A stretch of DNA of 64,000 nt from Eucommia ulmoides (Eukaryota > Streptophyta > Magnoliopsida > Garryales > Eucommiaceae): contig CM028340.1 in the NCBI GenBank assembly GCA_016647705.1, positions 16,755,001 to 16,819,000 of the forward strand, read 5' to 3'. This document shows, piece after piece, positions 47,290 to 58,335 of this stretch. Numbering within the stretch: position 1 is the stretch's first letter; each line of letters opens with the position of its first letter. Below the pieces are notes generated by a model that was not told where the DNA came from, searched no databases, and worked only from the letters and a program-made list of their open reading frames with translations. The translations under genes and the position numbers were made by a program.

Positions 47290-47870
47290 CTGTGTGAATG
47301 TTCACTCAGTATTTTAGAATAATTATTTTAGTTCACTTTATATTTCACTCAATAATAGTTCCCATGTTTTGTATGAATGTTTACTCAATATTTTAGAACA
47401 AGCATTCAGTTCAATCAATTCCATATTCATTCTATGTTCACTCAAATATTTTAGAATAATAGTTTACTCAACATTCACTCAGTAATAACTCACACTTATG
47501 TGTAAATATTCACTCAATATTTCAAACAATATTTTAATTCACTCAATTCCATGTCCACTTAATATTTTAAGAACAAATCAAAAATATTGTAAAAATCATG
47601 TTACATATGCATACTTTTTTGCAATTGTTCACTCAATATTTCAAAAAAAAAAATGTTCTTTCAATTTTTCAAAACAAATCAAAAACAAATATTCTCTTAA
47701 AATGTTCAAAACAAATGTTCACTCAAAATTTTCAAAACAAATGTTCACTAAAAAAAATTCAAAACAAATGTTCAATCAAAATTTCAGATCTAGAAAATAA
47801 AGGGTGTGAACAATTCACCAAAACCACATGAACAGATGTGAATGTTCACCTAATATTTCAAAACAAAATT
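47290..47870. repeat. Degenerate repeat of TTCACTCAATATTT-type units
   Basis: About fifteen units of 25-30 bases share TTCACTCAATATTTNAAANNA. Several carry an adjoining GTGAATG that makes a GTGAATGTTCAC dyad. The frames through it are lysine/serine-rich artefacts. Confidence 0.75.
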
Positions 47871-47987
47871 AAAAAGAGATGAACATTCAAGGGTGAAACT
47901 GTGAACATTCAGAAATTCAGGGGGTAAAAATGCAATTTGACTAACAATCCCTTCTACCCTAAAACAAATTGACTGGCACTTCCACTA

Positions 47988-48184
47988 GAGCTCAGATCTA
48001 GAATTCCCCTTCACCCTTGCTGTTCTCCACTGCCGTCTCACATCTGTGGTCGCAATTTGTCGTTCATGGCCGCCGATTTGAAAAATGGCGAGTGAGATGG
48101 GTCACCGACGAAGACCGCCGCTTTGACTCGAGCTCAGATCTGGAATTCCCGTTCACCCATGTTGTTCGCTACCGCCATCTCACC
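47988..48184. repeat. Direct repeat pair, ~55 bp, 142 bp apart
   Basis: GAGCTCAGATCTAGAATTCC (47988) and GAGCTCAGATCTGGAATTCC (48130) start two similar ~55-base segments. The Helitron begins 27 bases after the second. Confidence 0.8.
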
Positions 48185-48289
48185 ACTACTGTTGATGACA
48201 AATATATATATCTATATAATAAATCAGCTCATTTACATTCACAACCGTCCGATATCTCTGGATATTCGTAACCGTTGGATGTCTTTTGA

Positions 48290-48540
48290 TATATACAACA
48301 TTTATATATATAATCTATAATCTATTAATATATATAACTATTAATCTATTAATATATATATATATAATATATATAATAATACACAATCTATATATATAAT
48401 AATCTATATATAATCTATTCGCCACCCTATATAACACCCTATATAATAATACAGCCTAAGAGCCTTACCATCAACACCCTATATAATAATACAGCCTAAG
48501 AGCCTTACCATCAGTTTATCAAAAAACAAAACATAGAAAA
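48290..48540 (+). repeat. AT-rich 5' region of the Helitron with a 45-bp tandem pair
   Basis: TATATA-rich DNA is followed by two adjacent copies of a segment with ACCCTATATAATAATACAGC (about 48428-48513). The next 100 bases repeat GCCGCAGGAGCAGAG and CCGTCGCCGTCGCC. Confidence 0.7.
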
Positions 48541-48849
48541 GCCCCTTACCGTCAATTTGGAGAGCTGCAGGAGCAGAGACCCTATAGAGCCGCAGGAGCA
48601 GAGCCGCAGGAGCAGAGACCCTTACCGTCAAGCCCGTCGCCGTCGCCGTCGCCTCCCTACTCTGATAAACCTGTAGCTGTCGTCCGCCGCTTCTCTGCTT
48701 CTCCGTGCCCTAATGGAATCGCTCCTCGCATCTATAAAACCCTCGCAAGGTTGCATTTGGTTTTGGTTTCGGTTTCTGTTTCAGTTAAGCTTGGACGGTG
48801 ATTTCGGTTTCTGTTTCAGTCAAGCTTGGACGGTGAAGGTAACCCTAAT

Positions 48850-49138
48850 CCGAGTGCTCTTCTTCATGTTATCAGTATGGATTAGTTTTGAAAAATTGGT
48901 TTTGGTTTCGGTTTCTGTTTCACCGAGTGCTCTTCTTCATGTTATCAATATAGATTAGTTTTGAAAAATTGGTTTTGGTTTCAGTTTCTGTTTCACCGAG
49001 TGCTCTTCTCAATCGTTATCAGTATATTAGTTTTGAAAAATTGATTTTGGTTTCGGTTTCTGTTTCACCGAGTGCTCTTCTCAATTGTTATCAGTATATT
49101 AGTTTTGAAAAATTGGTTTTGGTTTCGGTTTCTCTCTT
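48850..49138 (+). repeat. 73-bp tandem repeat, four copies
   Basis: Units start CCGAGTGCTCTTCT at 48850, 48923, 48996 and 49068 (spacing 73, 73, 72). Each contains AGTTTTGAAAAATTGGTTTT and GGTTTCGGTTTCTG. The open frames crossing it (VSVSPSALL repeats) are a consequence of the repeat, not evidence of a protein. Confidence 0.92.
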
Positions 49139-49148
49139 GAGAAAATTC

Positions 49149-49435
49149 ATGTCTTCCCCAGAACTTGAAACGTTATCTGCAACCAATATATACACATATA
49201 TGCATATGATATATAGCACTTCATCTTGCAAGGAGAGTTTGACGGAGTTCTCAATATATTTAGTTATGAATTCTTTGAGTTGAGGCCATGAACCCTCTTC
49301 TGCAAAGCTTCGTTCATTTGCAAAATGGAGGATTTTCCGAGCAATTCTGTGACTGATTTGGGATACCAGGGCACGAAAACGTTGGAGTGGTTGAGCAGTA
49401 TAGATTTGTTCACATGAGGGTCGGTGGAAACTGTT
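49149..49435 (-). pseudogene. Captured CYP90-like cytochrome P450 gene fragment
   Basis: The minus strand reads TVSTDPHVNKSILLNHSN and then VFVPWYPKSVTELLGKSSIL, QMNEALQKRVHGL. After a short deletion in another frame come QLKEFITKYIENSVKLSL and, beyond an intron-like GT...AG of about 43 bases, ITFQVLGK. This order is that of the N-terminal half (about residues 85-190) of plant CYP90C/CYP90D-type P450s, which hydroxylate brassinosteroid precursors at the ER. There is no membrane anchor and no haem Cys region. The frameshift and shortened intron show decay after capture. It lies antisense to RepHel. Family assignment is by recognition of conserved words. Confidence 0.75.
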
Positions 49436-49795
49436 TCTGATTTTGTGTTAACTGTTTCTGTTCTGATTTAGTGTTTCTGTTCTGATTTTGTGTTAGCTGT
49501 TTCTGTTCTGATTTAGTGTTTCTGTTCTCAATGGTGAAATTCTCAATGGATAAATGTGGTTTCTGTTTCGGTTTCTGGTTTCTGTGTTAATAGGGATTAG
49601 GGCTTGGATTTAGTGTTTCTGTTCTGATTTAGTGTTAACTGTTTCTGATTTAGTGTTTCTGTTATGATTTCTGTTCTGATTTAGTGTTTCTGTTCAGAAC
49701 TGAAAATTGGAAAATAAAAAATAAAAAATAGAAACAGAAACAGAACAGTATAGAAACAGAACAGAAACAAAGTTTTCTGGGAGCAGAATTTATAA
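49436..49795. repeat. GTTTCTGTTCTGATTTAGT-type simple repeat
   Basis: Short direct repeats of GTTTCTGTTCTGATTTAGT (49440-49700) are followed by their complement-like AGAAACAGAACAG words (49725-49770), so the segment can fold back on itself. Confidence 0.7.
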
Positions 49796-50735
49796 ATCAG
49801 AACAGAAACAAAGTTTTCTGGGAGCAAAAACAGTTAACACTAACCAAATGCGTCACTTAAATACAAACAATTTGATCTCAACGCTCCTCGCAAGGTAGCA
49901 TTTGGTTTCGGTTTCGGTTTCTGTTTCTGTTTCTGTTTATGAATTGTTTCTGTTTCTGTTTCTGTTCCTGCTGTTTTTGTTTTTGTTCCTGTTTTTGTTT
50001 CTTTTCATTGATAAGAGGTGTCTCGGTCACTCTGGGGTATTATAAAAACTGTAGCCGATGACCTTGCTATTTGATTAAGGGTTCAATTAAAATATTTAAA
50101 CTTTAGCTACCCATTTGAAACTACACCCAAAATATAAGGATCACAAAAAATTTAACCGTATTTATCCATATTCCCCCCCCCCCCAATTATTTTATTATCT
50201 TAAATTCACCAAAATAATCAAATTCTACATCTTTTTTTATTTCTAATTTGGTCCCCCAACTAACAAAAACATCTTAACACTAACCATCAGAACAGAAACA
50301 AAGTTTTCTGGGAGCAAAAACAGTTAACACTAACCAAATGCGTCACCTAAATACAAACAATTTGATCTCAACGCTCCTCGCAAGGTAGCATTTGGTTTTG
50401 GTTTCTGTTTCTGTTTCTGTATTGTTTCTGTTTCTGTTTTTGTTCCTGTTTTTGTTTCTTTTCATTGATAAGAGGTGTCTCGGTCACTCTGGGGTATTAT
50501 AAAAACTGTAGCCGATGACCTTGCTATTTGATTAAGGGTTCAATTAAAATATTTAAACTTTAGCTACCCATTTGAAACTACACCCAAAATATAAGGATCA
50601 CAAAAAATTTAACCGTATTTATCCATATTCCCCCCCCCCCCAATTATTTTATTATCTTAAATTCACCAAAAGAATCAAATTCTACATCTTTTTTTATTTC
50701 TAATTTGGTCCCCCAACAAACAAAAACATCTTATA
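49796..50735 (+). repeat. Large tandem duplication, unit about 490 bp, two copies
   Basis: 49796-50285 and 50286-50735 are nearly identical over their shared length, including a C10 run (50165 and 50631) and CGCTCCTCGCAAGGTAGCAT. Copy 2 has fewer TTCTGT units. A third partial copy of the core lies near 48719-48790. Confidence 0.9.
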
Positions 50736-50859
50736 TTTTAAAAACACAGCAACATACATACATATTATACAACATCTATATATATTATTTTTGGGTTCCT
50801 GAAATTTGTTCTATTTTTAGTTTAGCATTTGTTAAGTGTTTTAGTTTAGTGTTTGCCTT

Positions 50860-51530
50860 ATGTGTTATTTATGTCCTTCAATCTCAGGTAATATATTACG
50901 ACCCGCTATCGTATTGAGAACGAGTATTAGATTAAAATTGCGTAAGGAAAAACAATTCTTTTATGAGAAACTTTATTTACAAAGTTGTCCCGTTAGAGAA
51001 TATGGGATGAATAAAATAGCAAGTGCTAGAATTTTGCAGAATTATAGGTACAAAATTAGTGAGAGAGACATAATGAACCAAATTGTTAATGGTTTACCAT
51101 CAAATTGGGATGTGGCGACAAAGAATATATTTGAAAATCATCGGCCACTTACTGCCTTTGAATTTGTATAATTTTTAGAAGAGGCTGAACGAGATGTACA
51201 TCCATTATGGAGAGAATTTGAAAGAGGGAAAACGAATGAAAAAGAGAGTGTTAGAATGCATGTACTTAGAAAAAAGCGCCTGTACTACCACCTAAAACGT
51301 AAGGGGTTTCAACCAAACTGGGCAGTGTTGGTGTATGTAATAGTGCGTACTCTACCGAAATCTTGACCTAGAGTTAGAGTTCATAGAGCCTTAAAGAAAG
51401 AACTCCTAGACCTAAGAGCATTAGGAACTTTGTTAGAGAGCATCGAGGACGACCAGATTGGCTTAAAGGCACTGGAGGAATACGAGATTCAGCTACAAAT
51501 TGGCAACCAAAATAATGAAGTTGTGCCGTA
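50860..51530 (+). pseudogene. Gag-like fragment inside the Helitron
   Basis: The frame 50860-51171 reads YRYKISERDIMNQIVNGLPS, then WDVATKNIFENH and LTAFEFV. It continues past a TAA as FLEEAERDVHPLWREFERG and decays by 51360. The pattern (Ile/Leu-spaced helix, GLPS.WD, then EFV..LEEAE) resembles the C-terminal half of copia-type Gag. A basic stretch with REHRGRPDW follows in another frame. No zinc knuckle or protease follows. It could be a fragment captured by the Helitron or a remnant of a retroelement inserted in it. Identification is tentative. Confidence 0.45.
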
Positions 51531-51959
51531 AACTGTTTTTTAAGGTATAAATAATTTTTAATGTAATTTGTATTCTTGATATACATTTTGTATATTTTAT
51601 GTCTAATATATTTTTTTCTTTCTTTTCCTTTTGTAGTGTTACCGCGTCAAGTCTGTTTTTTCTCTTCGGTTGTTGAAAATATATTTTGAATGTATTTTGT
51701 ATTCATGATTCATGATATACATTTTGTATTTTGTAATGTGATTGATTGTTTTACTTTGTTATATTCAACAAAAGTTGTCTTAATGTGATGGATTTAATAT
51801 TATATATGTTTCTGTCTTTATTGTTCTCTTGCTTTTGTTAATTGTTAATTAATATGTAAATCTTACAATTTATTTTTTAAGCTCATAATATAATTTTAGT
51901 TTATCATTTATTTTGCATTGAATTTTTATTTTTATTTTTTCAAGGAAAAAAATTTGGCA
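51531..51959 (+). other. T-rich segment before RepHel
   Basis: No coding capacity; poly-pyrimidine runs and CTTTTGTAG|TG (about 51635) could be splice signals of an upstream leader exon of RepHel. Presumed promoter/leader region. Confidence 0.35.
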
Positions 51960-53813
51960 ATGGATGACAAGTCAAATAAAAATTCTACTTCAAATAGTAG
52001 AGGGAAAGAGAAAAGTGAAAAGGGGAACATCAGTAGCAATGTGGTATGTGTCTAATTAGTAAGGTTAATTATTTTTTAGTTTTAATTATCACTGTTTTAT
52101 CATTCAACAATAATCACATATTTAATCTATTAAACGTATTAAATAATTATGACTATTTGTGTCCATGTTAGGTTTATACTTAAATTTTGAAAAAATCTTA
52201 ACCTGACAATAAACATGATAAGAACATATTTAGCTGTGATTTCAAATGTATAGTTATTTATCTAATCTGATTTTGTATTTATACTCTTGCCTTTGTGGTG
52301 ATATTAAATTATCCGTATTCTTATTTATACCGTAACTTATTACATGTTATTTATGGTTTCATTTAGTACCAATTTTAGTTCGTACTTTGTCACACTGTCC
52401 TCCACTGTTCTTTTTCATTTATTGGATCTAGAAAATTGAAGATTCAACCTCATATTATCTTTAGGTATTCAATGATAACGTCATATCAAAATCTGCTATA
52501 TCCCAATGAATGCAAAGGGAACGAGAGAGGTTTAGTCGTCCGATTCTAGAATGTCAAGAAGGTGGAAGATCCCGCACAGGTAACATTGCCAGAACATCTA
52601 GCACAAACGATGTGTCAAGACGTTCTGTGGCTCAACTAGAACGAAGAGAACGGGAGAGAGCTGATCGGGAGATATGTGATGGCCCTATGGAAGGAGGTCA
52701 GTCGTTTGTGTCCACAACACTTAACAGTTGCTCAACGGGGGTTGAGCAAACAATTATACCTTCTGAATATATAGCATCCAACAAGAACAATGTATCGAAA
52801 CGGGCTCTAGCTCAACGAGAACGAAGAGAACGGGAAAGAGTTGACCGGGAGCGGTGTGATCGCTTCAATAAAGATAATCGTGAATGCCTGGAAGGAGGTC
52901 AGCCATTTTTGGGAGAATCATCAGAGCCTACGCCGAAGCGAAGAATGGTTACAACAGTTTCTGTGTCATCATCAAGCACAAGTCGATATACCCCTATAAT
53001 TCTCAGTGATCAAGTTTCTTCTCCAGTAATGAAAAACGAAAGGGATTCTACTTTTGAGGCCAATTTGACGTCCCCACCAAATCTTACTGAAATGTTTGTG
53101 TCCACAATACCCAACAGTCGTTCAATGTTGGACGTTGAGCAAACAATTACACTTCCTAAATGTATAGCACCTAATAACAACGGCATATCGAAACGTGTTC
53201 TAGCTCAACGAGCACAAAGAGAACGAGAGAGATCCGGTCAACAACATATTCAGAATAGTCAACAGAGAATGATTGTACAATCATGTGGGCCATCAGTGAT
53301 TACGAGTCCATGTACCCCTGGAATTGTGGACCTCCTTAGGGATCGCACTACTCCATCGTCCATGGCTAATCAAATGAATTCTATTGTTGAACCAAATTTG
53401 CCTTTTCCACGTAATCTTACTGAAACATTTGTTATCGTAACTCCGAATGAATGCTCAACGCCTGAAGTTGAGGAACCAATTGTATTGCCTGGTATAAGGT
53501 ATTATACTAATCCATTATTCATGTTATTAAGTATTAAATGTTTAAAAGTGTTTGATGTGTAAAATTTAATATTTGCCAACTATAGGTCAGCTTCAACAAA
53601 TCAACACCTTGCCGAGAATCAAGATACTGAACATGCAGGAAATTCATCTGTTGACGATGGGATGGTTACAAATTTGATTCCTCATTCTCTTGGTATAATT
53701 GACGATGCATGCCCTTCTGCGTGCAGTAACCAAGAAGCTTTTGTTTCCACGAACCTTAATGAAAGCTCGACCGTAGCAGTTGAAGAAACAAATCTACCTT
53801 CTGGGAGTAGATG
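51960..53813 (+). pseudogene. RepHel N-terminal extension with internal repeats (exons 1-3)
   Basis: Exon 1 encodes a polar 28-residue peptide (MDDKSNKNSTSNS). Exon 2 carries three copies of a basic motif like SKRALAQRERRERERV, at about 52605, 52795 and 53185. Between them, four units of the type FVSTTLNSCSTGVEQTIIPS recur, the last in exon 3 (FVSTNLNESSTVAVEETNLP). The basic motif is known from plant Helitron and related nuclear proteins, and I would expect DNA or RNA contact. A TGA at 52507 stands just before the first long frame; CGA would fit the context. Confidence 0.75.
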
Positions 53814-53910
53814 GTGAGTTTCTTTTTTATCTTATTCATCTAATTAAATATGGCATTCACAAATATGTTGTTAGAATCTACATAATAATTTTGTTATTTA
53901 TCAAATGTAG

Positions 53911-56660
53911 GCTGCCAAATACTACCAATGATGAGTTTTACGATAATCAAGATATTGAAGAGTTCAACAATCCAACTGCCGACCGTGATGTTCATACAAG
54001 TGAAAATCGACACTCGCTTAGTAGAATGAATGTCATGTGCCCTCATTGTTCTGCGTTACACTGGATGGATGAGAGATTAGCAAGATCATCCGAACGACGT
54101 CCTCTCTTCGGTACATGTTGCTTACAAGGGAAAGTTAGGCTTCCATTACTTCTCACACCTTCTCCCCAAATTAAAGCGTTATATGATGGTAATGATGATA
54201 GATCAAAATCATTCCGACGTTATGCTAGAGAGTACAATGCAAGGAATGCTTTTACAAGCCTCGGTGCCAACTTGGATACAAGGCTGCTTTCCGAAAGAGG
54301 CCCAACAACGTTTACTATACATGGAGAGTTGCGTCATCGGACAGGAGCATTAATCCCAGAACCGGGACGAGATGCCATTTATTCTCAGTTGTACATCTAC
54401 GATCCTGATTTCGCTTTTGGCGTGAGAAGCCGTAGAAATCCTCATTTGAGAACAGATGTTTTGCAAACTATTCAAGATACATTGTTGCAACATAATGCAT
54501 TCGTAGATAAATTTCGTCAAGTGTTTGCGATTTTAATCAGTTGGATTTGGAACAACAAACGTTGCTTGCTTTTCTTCACTACACAGCATCTACCGATCGT
54601 CGGCGATATAATTTGCCGACAACTGATGACGTGACCGTCATATTACCGGGGGATGGAACCGAAACTGGCGCGATGAGAGATATTGTTATACATTTAATGG
54701 GGGGAAATGAACTAATGAAAATCAATGAATGTCATCCTGCTTATCTACCATTGCATTACGTTTTGTTGTTCCTTTTTGGTGAGCTTGGATGGGAGCCTAA
54801 ATTTAGACAGTGGGATGTGATTCACGGTCGACACACAAACGCTCGACTAACTCAAATGCAATTTTATAGCTACCGTATTTTTGAAAGTCCGACAGAGTAT
54901 TCGACAATTCTAAGGGGAGGAAAATTATTTCAAGAGTTCTTGGTAGATGCTTGGGCTGCGACCGAGCAAAATAGGTTGAATTACTTCAGGCAACATCAAC
55001 CAAATCTTCGTAGTGAACTCTATCAAAGTCTTACTGATGTGGCATTAGATGGGATGGAACCTAATCAAATAGGTCAACGAATGATTTTGCCATCATCTTT
55101 TATTGGTAGTCCAAGACATATGTTTGAAATCTTCCAAGATTCAATGGCCATAACCCGGTACCACCATCACCCTGATGTGTTTCTTACCATGACTGTGAAT
55201 CCAACTTGGACAGAAATCACTGAAGCTTTATTGCCTCATCAACAACCAACTGACCGTCCAGACTTAATTGCTCGCGTTTTTGAGTTAAAAAGAATTGCTC
55301 TAATGAAAGAGATTGAAAGCACTCGAGTATTTGGAAAAAAAGTTGCCCATGTTTTTACAATTGAGTACCAGAAAAGAGGTCTGTCGCACATGCACTTATT
55401 GATATTTCTTGATAATCAAGATAAAATTCGAACGTGCGACCAAGTAGACAGAATAGTTTGTGCTGAATTTCTAGATCCAAATGAAGAGCCAGAACTTTTC
55501 GAGACAATAAAAAAATGCATGGTTCACGGACCATGTGGTGCTCGAAATTGTCAAGCCCCGTGCATGGAGGACGGCAGATGCACTAAGTGGTATCCACGAG
55601 ATTTTGCGGAGTATACAACGATGGATTCAGATGGATATCCCATTTACTGTCGTCGTGATAATGACAAAGTTTATACCGTGAGGGGGCAACAAGTTGATAA
55701 TAGAGACGTCGTCCCATACAATCCGTACCTTTCCAAGATGTTCGACTGTCATATTAATGTTGAAGTATGCGCTGGGATTAGGTGCGTCAAATATATCCAC
55801 AAGTATATCTATAAAGGAGGTGATATGACGACATTGATTTTGGGAATGATGGATGAGATCAAGCAATATCTTGATGCAAGATACATTGGACCCTCTGAGG
55901 CAGCCTGGCGATTGTTGAGTTTTCCTTTGCACGATGAGAATCCAACAGTTGTTCGATTGGCGCTCCATTTGCCTGGAATGCATGAGGTTGTCTTCAATCC
56001 TACTGAAACAATAGAGTCTATCATTTCTTGAGCTCAGTCACAGAAGTCGACTCTAACAGAATTTTTTTCATATTGTGATGCACATGCTTCTGCACGTGTG
56101 TATACTTATCAAGAGTTTCCCCAGCATTTTGTTTGGAATAAAACTGAAAAATTTTGGAAGCCACGACAGAGGGGATTTGCCATCGGCAGAATGTATTTTG
56201 CGCCTCCCAATTCGAGTGAACGATTTTATCTGCGTCTACTATTGACTGTAGTAAAAGGGCCGCAATCATTTAGGTGTCTACGCATTGTAAACAATGTTGA
56301 ACATGCAACGTTCAAAGCCGCATGTGTAGCAAGAGGGCTATTGGAAGATGATAGTGAATGGATACAATGTCTTCAAGAGGCGTCTATTATGAATACTGGA
56401 TATCAACTGAGAAGATTATTTTGCGTCATTCTTACACAATGCTCCCCTTTAAATCCGTGTGAATTGTGGGATCAATTTTGGATGCATATATGTGATGATC
56501 TCTCACATAAAGTTCGCACGTTGTTTTCGATACCCGTCCCAAGCGAGGCACAGATTAAAGACTACGGTTTGTACCTTTTGAATCAATTACTTCAAGAATC
56601 GGGCAAGAGCTTAGTAGATTTTCCTTCGATCCACAACCTGTCCAGAATTGGAATATGGTA
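53911..56660 (+). pseudogene. RepHel Rep (HUH endonuclease) region
   Basis: It begins with a zinc-finger-like MCPHCSALHWMDE (about 54030) and the conserved Helitron segment ending QTIQDTLLQHNAFVDKFRQV. A one-base shift near 54525 moves the frame to LDLEQQTLLAFLH. The Helitron-like N domain covers 54650-55400. The HUH motif is SHMHLLIF, with His codons at 55387 and 55393, and the two catalytic tyrosines are Tyr at 55792 and 55804 in KYIHKYIYKG. All metal-binding and tyrosine residues are intact. A TGA at 56029 and a shift near 56625 break the link to the helicase. The region to 56660 (WIQCLQEASIMNTGYQLR) is the conserved connector. Confidence 0.9.
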
Positions 56661-58215
56661 GTTGGAAATAGATTGATATGGGAACATTGTCAAATGCAAA
56701 GTGAAGCACAACAAAGGAATGTGCAGTGTAATATTGATCGTCTCAATGAAGACCAACGTGCTGCATACGAATCAATCACTTCATCAGTGTTCGGAAATTT
56801 AGGAAAAATGTTTTTTTTGAATGGTGGTGCTGGTACGGGAAAAACGTTTCTATATAATACTATAGCAGCAAAATGTCGTAGTAACAGTCATATTGTCATT
56901 ACTATGGCATCGTCCGGTATTGCATCGCTACTACTTGAAGGAGGTCGAACTGCACATTCCACATTTCGCATCCCTTTAGATATTCTTGATAATTCAATTT
57001 GTCATTTCAGTAAACAATCGTTGCATGCCGAATTGTTTAGAGAGACAAAGTTAATCATTTGGGATGAAGTTCCGATGCAACATAAGTATTGCGTTAAGTC
57101 TGTGGATCGCACGCTACGAGATATTTGCAGTAATCCAAATCCATTCGGGGGTATCACGGTTGTTCTTGGAGGAGACTTTCTGCAAATTCTACCTGTTATA
57201 CCTAAAGGTGTCCGTCAACAAATTGTGGCAGCATTGTTAAGACGTTCGTACCTTTGGAATGATATACATGTCTTAACTTTGAATTTAAACATGCGCCTAA
57301 ATAGTAGGAACATTGAAAATGCAGAGTTTTCGAGATATTTACTTCAGGTAATATTTCATTTAAATATATTTTAACATTTTGTAATAGATTACTTATATAT
57401 GCTTTGATATTAAATTATTCATTTACATTTATTTTTTCTTTAAATAGGTTGGCAGTGATCCGCATGAAATCGTACAGTTGCCGTCAACCATACACAAGTG
57501 TCGTAATGTGGTTGAACTAATATCTTCAGTTTATCCACATCTAGGCATACCCAGTGTTGTTACCCCTACATTTCTAACTGAACGTTCTATTCTTTCTGCA
57601 AGAAATGACGATGTTAGTGCTATTAATTCAACTGCTTTAAATATTTTTCCCGGAGAAATGATCACATATCTGGCCGCAGATAAAATGTCTGAAGATGATG
57701 GAGCCGATCGTCAAATTACAAATCGTTATCCTAACGAGTACTTGAATTCCTTAGATCCTCTAGGATTACCTCCATTCAAATTAGATTTGAAAATTGGATG
57801 TCCAATTATGTTGTTGAGAAATATCGCACCAAGTGATGGACTTTGTAATGGCACACGATTAATGGTTGTCAGGTGTTCTTTACGTGTAATAGAAGCTCGA
57901 ATATTGACAGGGGATAAAGCAGGAAATTTGGCGTTCATTCCGAGAATATCCTTGACGCCATCGTCTTCTGAATTTCCTTTTCAAATGACAAGGCGCCAGT
58001 TTCCAATTCGTTTGGCGTATGCTATGACGATAAATAAATCACAAGGACAATCAGTGAAATTTGTTGGAGTTGATTTAACTACACCAGTTTTTAGTCACGG
58101 TCAACTATATGTGGCCTTATCAAGGTGTACATCATTTGATCGATTAAGTGTACTTCTTCCCGAATATGGATCTCTATCCACGACAAATATTGTTTATCCT
58201 GAAGTATTATTGTGA
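56655..58215 (+). pseudogene. RepHel helicase region (Pif1-like, SF1B)
   Basis: Motif I GGAGTGKT is at 56823-56846, motif [14 protein letters not shown] at 57051 on, and motif [21 protein letters not shown] at about 57145-57200. After the 57348-57447 intron come [10 protein letters not shown] (about 57797), [12 protein letters not shown] and VALSRC (about 58016-58130). These are the standard Pif1/RecD2 motifs in order, and this part reads through without a stop to the TGA at 58213-58215. It would unwind the displaced strand during transfer. It could be mistaken for a host PIF1 gene, but its fusion context and the Helitron end 120 bases downstream make it the element's helicase. The ATG at 56655 is internal, not a true start. 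Confidence 0.92.
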
Positions 58216-58304
58216 CTGTAATTGTTTCTGTTGATGCAACATTTTAAAGTTGAATAATAAAATAAATTGATATAATTGTTCAAATAGATGATGTATGTTT
58301 TATG

Positions 58305-58334
58305 CCCGTGCCTTCAGGCACGGGTTATACGCTA

Positions 58335-58335
<1 letters not shown>
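58305..58335 (+). terminator. Helitron 3' terminal hairpin and CTAG end
   Basis: An 8-bp perfect stem CCCGTGCC/GGCACGGG with TTCA loop, then seven bases and CTAG. In Helitrons this hairpin is the replication stop signal. Confidence 0.93.

Larger units (their letters stand above)
51960..58215 (+). pseudogene. Helitron RepHel gene (five exons), Rep endonuclease plus Pif1-type helicase
   Basis: Predicted exons: 51960-52043, 52465-53498, 53586-53813, 53911-57347 and 57448-58215. All introns are GT...AG, and the chosen phases keep the repeat pattern and domain order in frame. The product nicks and unwinds DNA for rolling-circle transposition in the nucleus. Lesions: TGA at 52507, frameshift near 54525, TGA at 56029, frameshift near 56625. 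Joined length would be about 1,850 residues, within the usual range of plant RepHel. The start is the only ATG ahead of a good donor that gives an uninterrupted first exon. Exon calls are my inference from splice signals and homology. Confidence 0.85.
48211..58335 (+). mobile_element. Helitron, about 10.1 kb, both ends recognised
   Basis: The 5' end TCTATATAATAAA at 48211 follows an A in a TA tract. The 3' end is the palindrome CCCGTGCC-TTCA-GGCACGGG (58305-58324), then TTATACG and CTAG at 58332-58335, followed by T. This is the Helitron rule: 5' TC, subterminal hairpin, 3' CTRR, insertion between A and T without target duplication. It carries a RepHel gene, a captured P450 fragment, a Gag-like fragment and tandem duplications. 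RepHel has four lesions, so this copy is probably no longer autonomous. Helitrons move by a peel-and-paste rolling-circle mechanism in the nucleus. Confidence 0.9.

Noticed and set aside
48713-49283. Frames with repeated VSVSPSALL
   Set aside because: Direct result of the 73-bp tandem repeat; no start context, codon or homology support.
53780-54634. Read-through tail after 54525 in the first frame
   Set aside because: The conserved Helitron sequence continues in the other frame; the tail is a frameshift product.
55627-56269. Minus-strand frames opposite RepHel
   Set aside because: Shadows of the Rep coding strand.
56655-57374. Stand-alone host PIF1 helicase gene
   Set aside because: The frame is joined to the Rep region upstream, shares its intron pattern and ends just before the Helitron 3' terminus.
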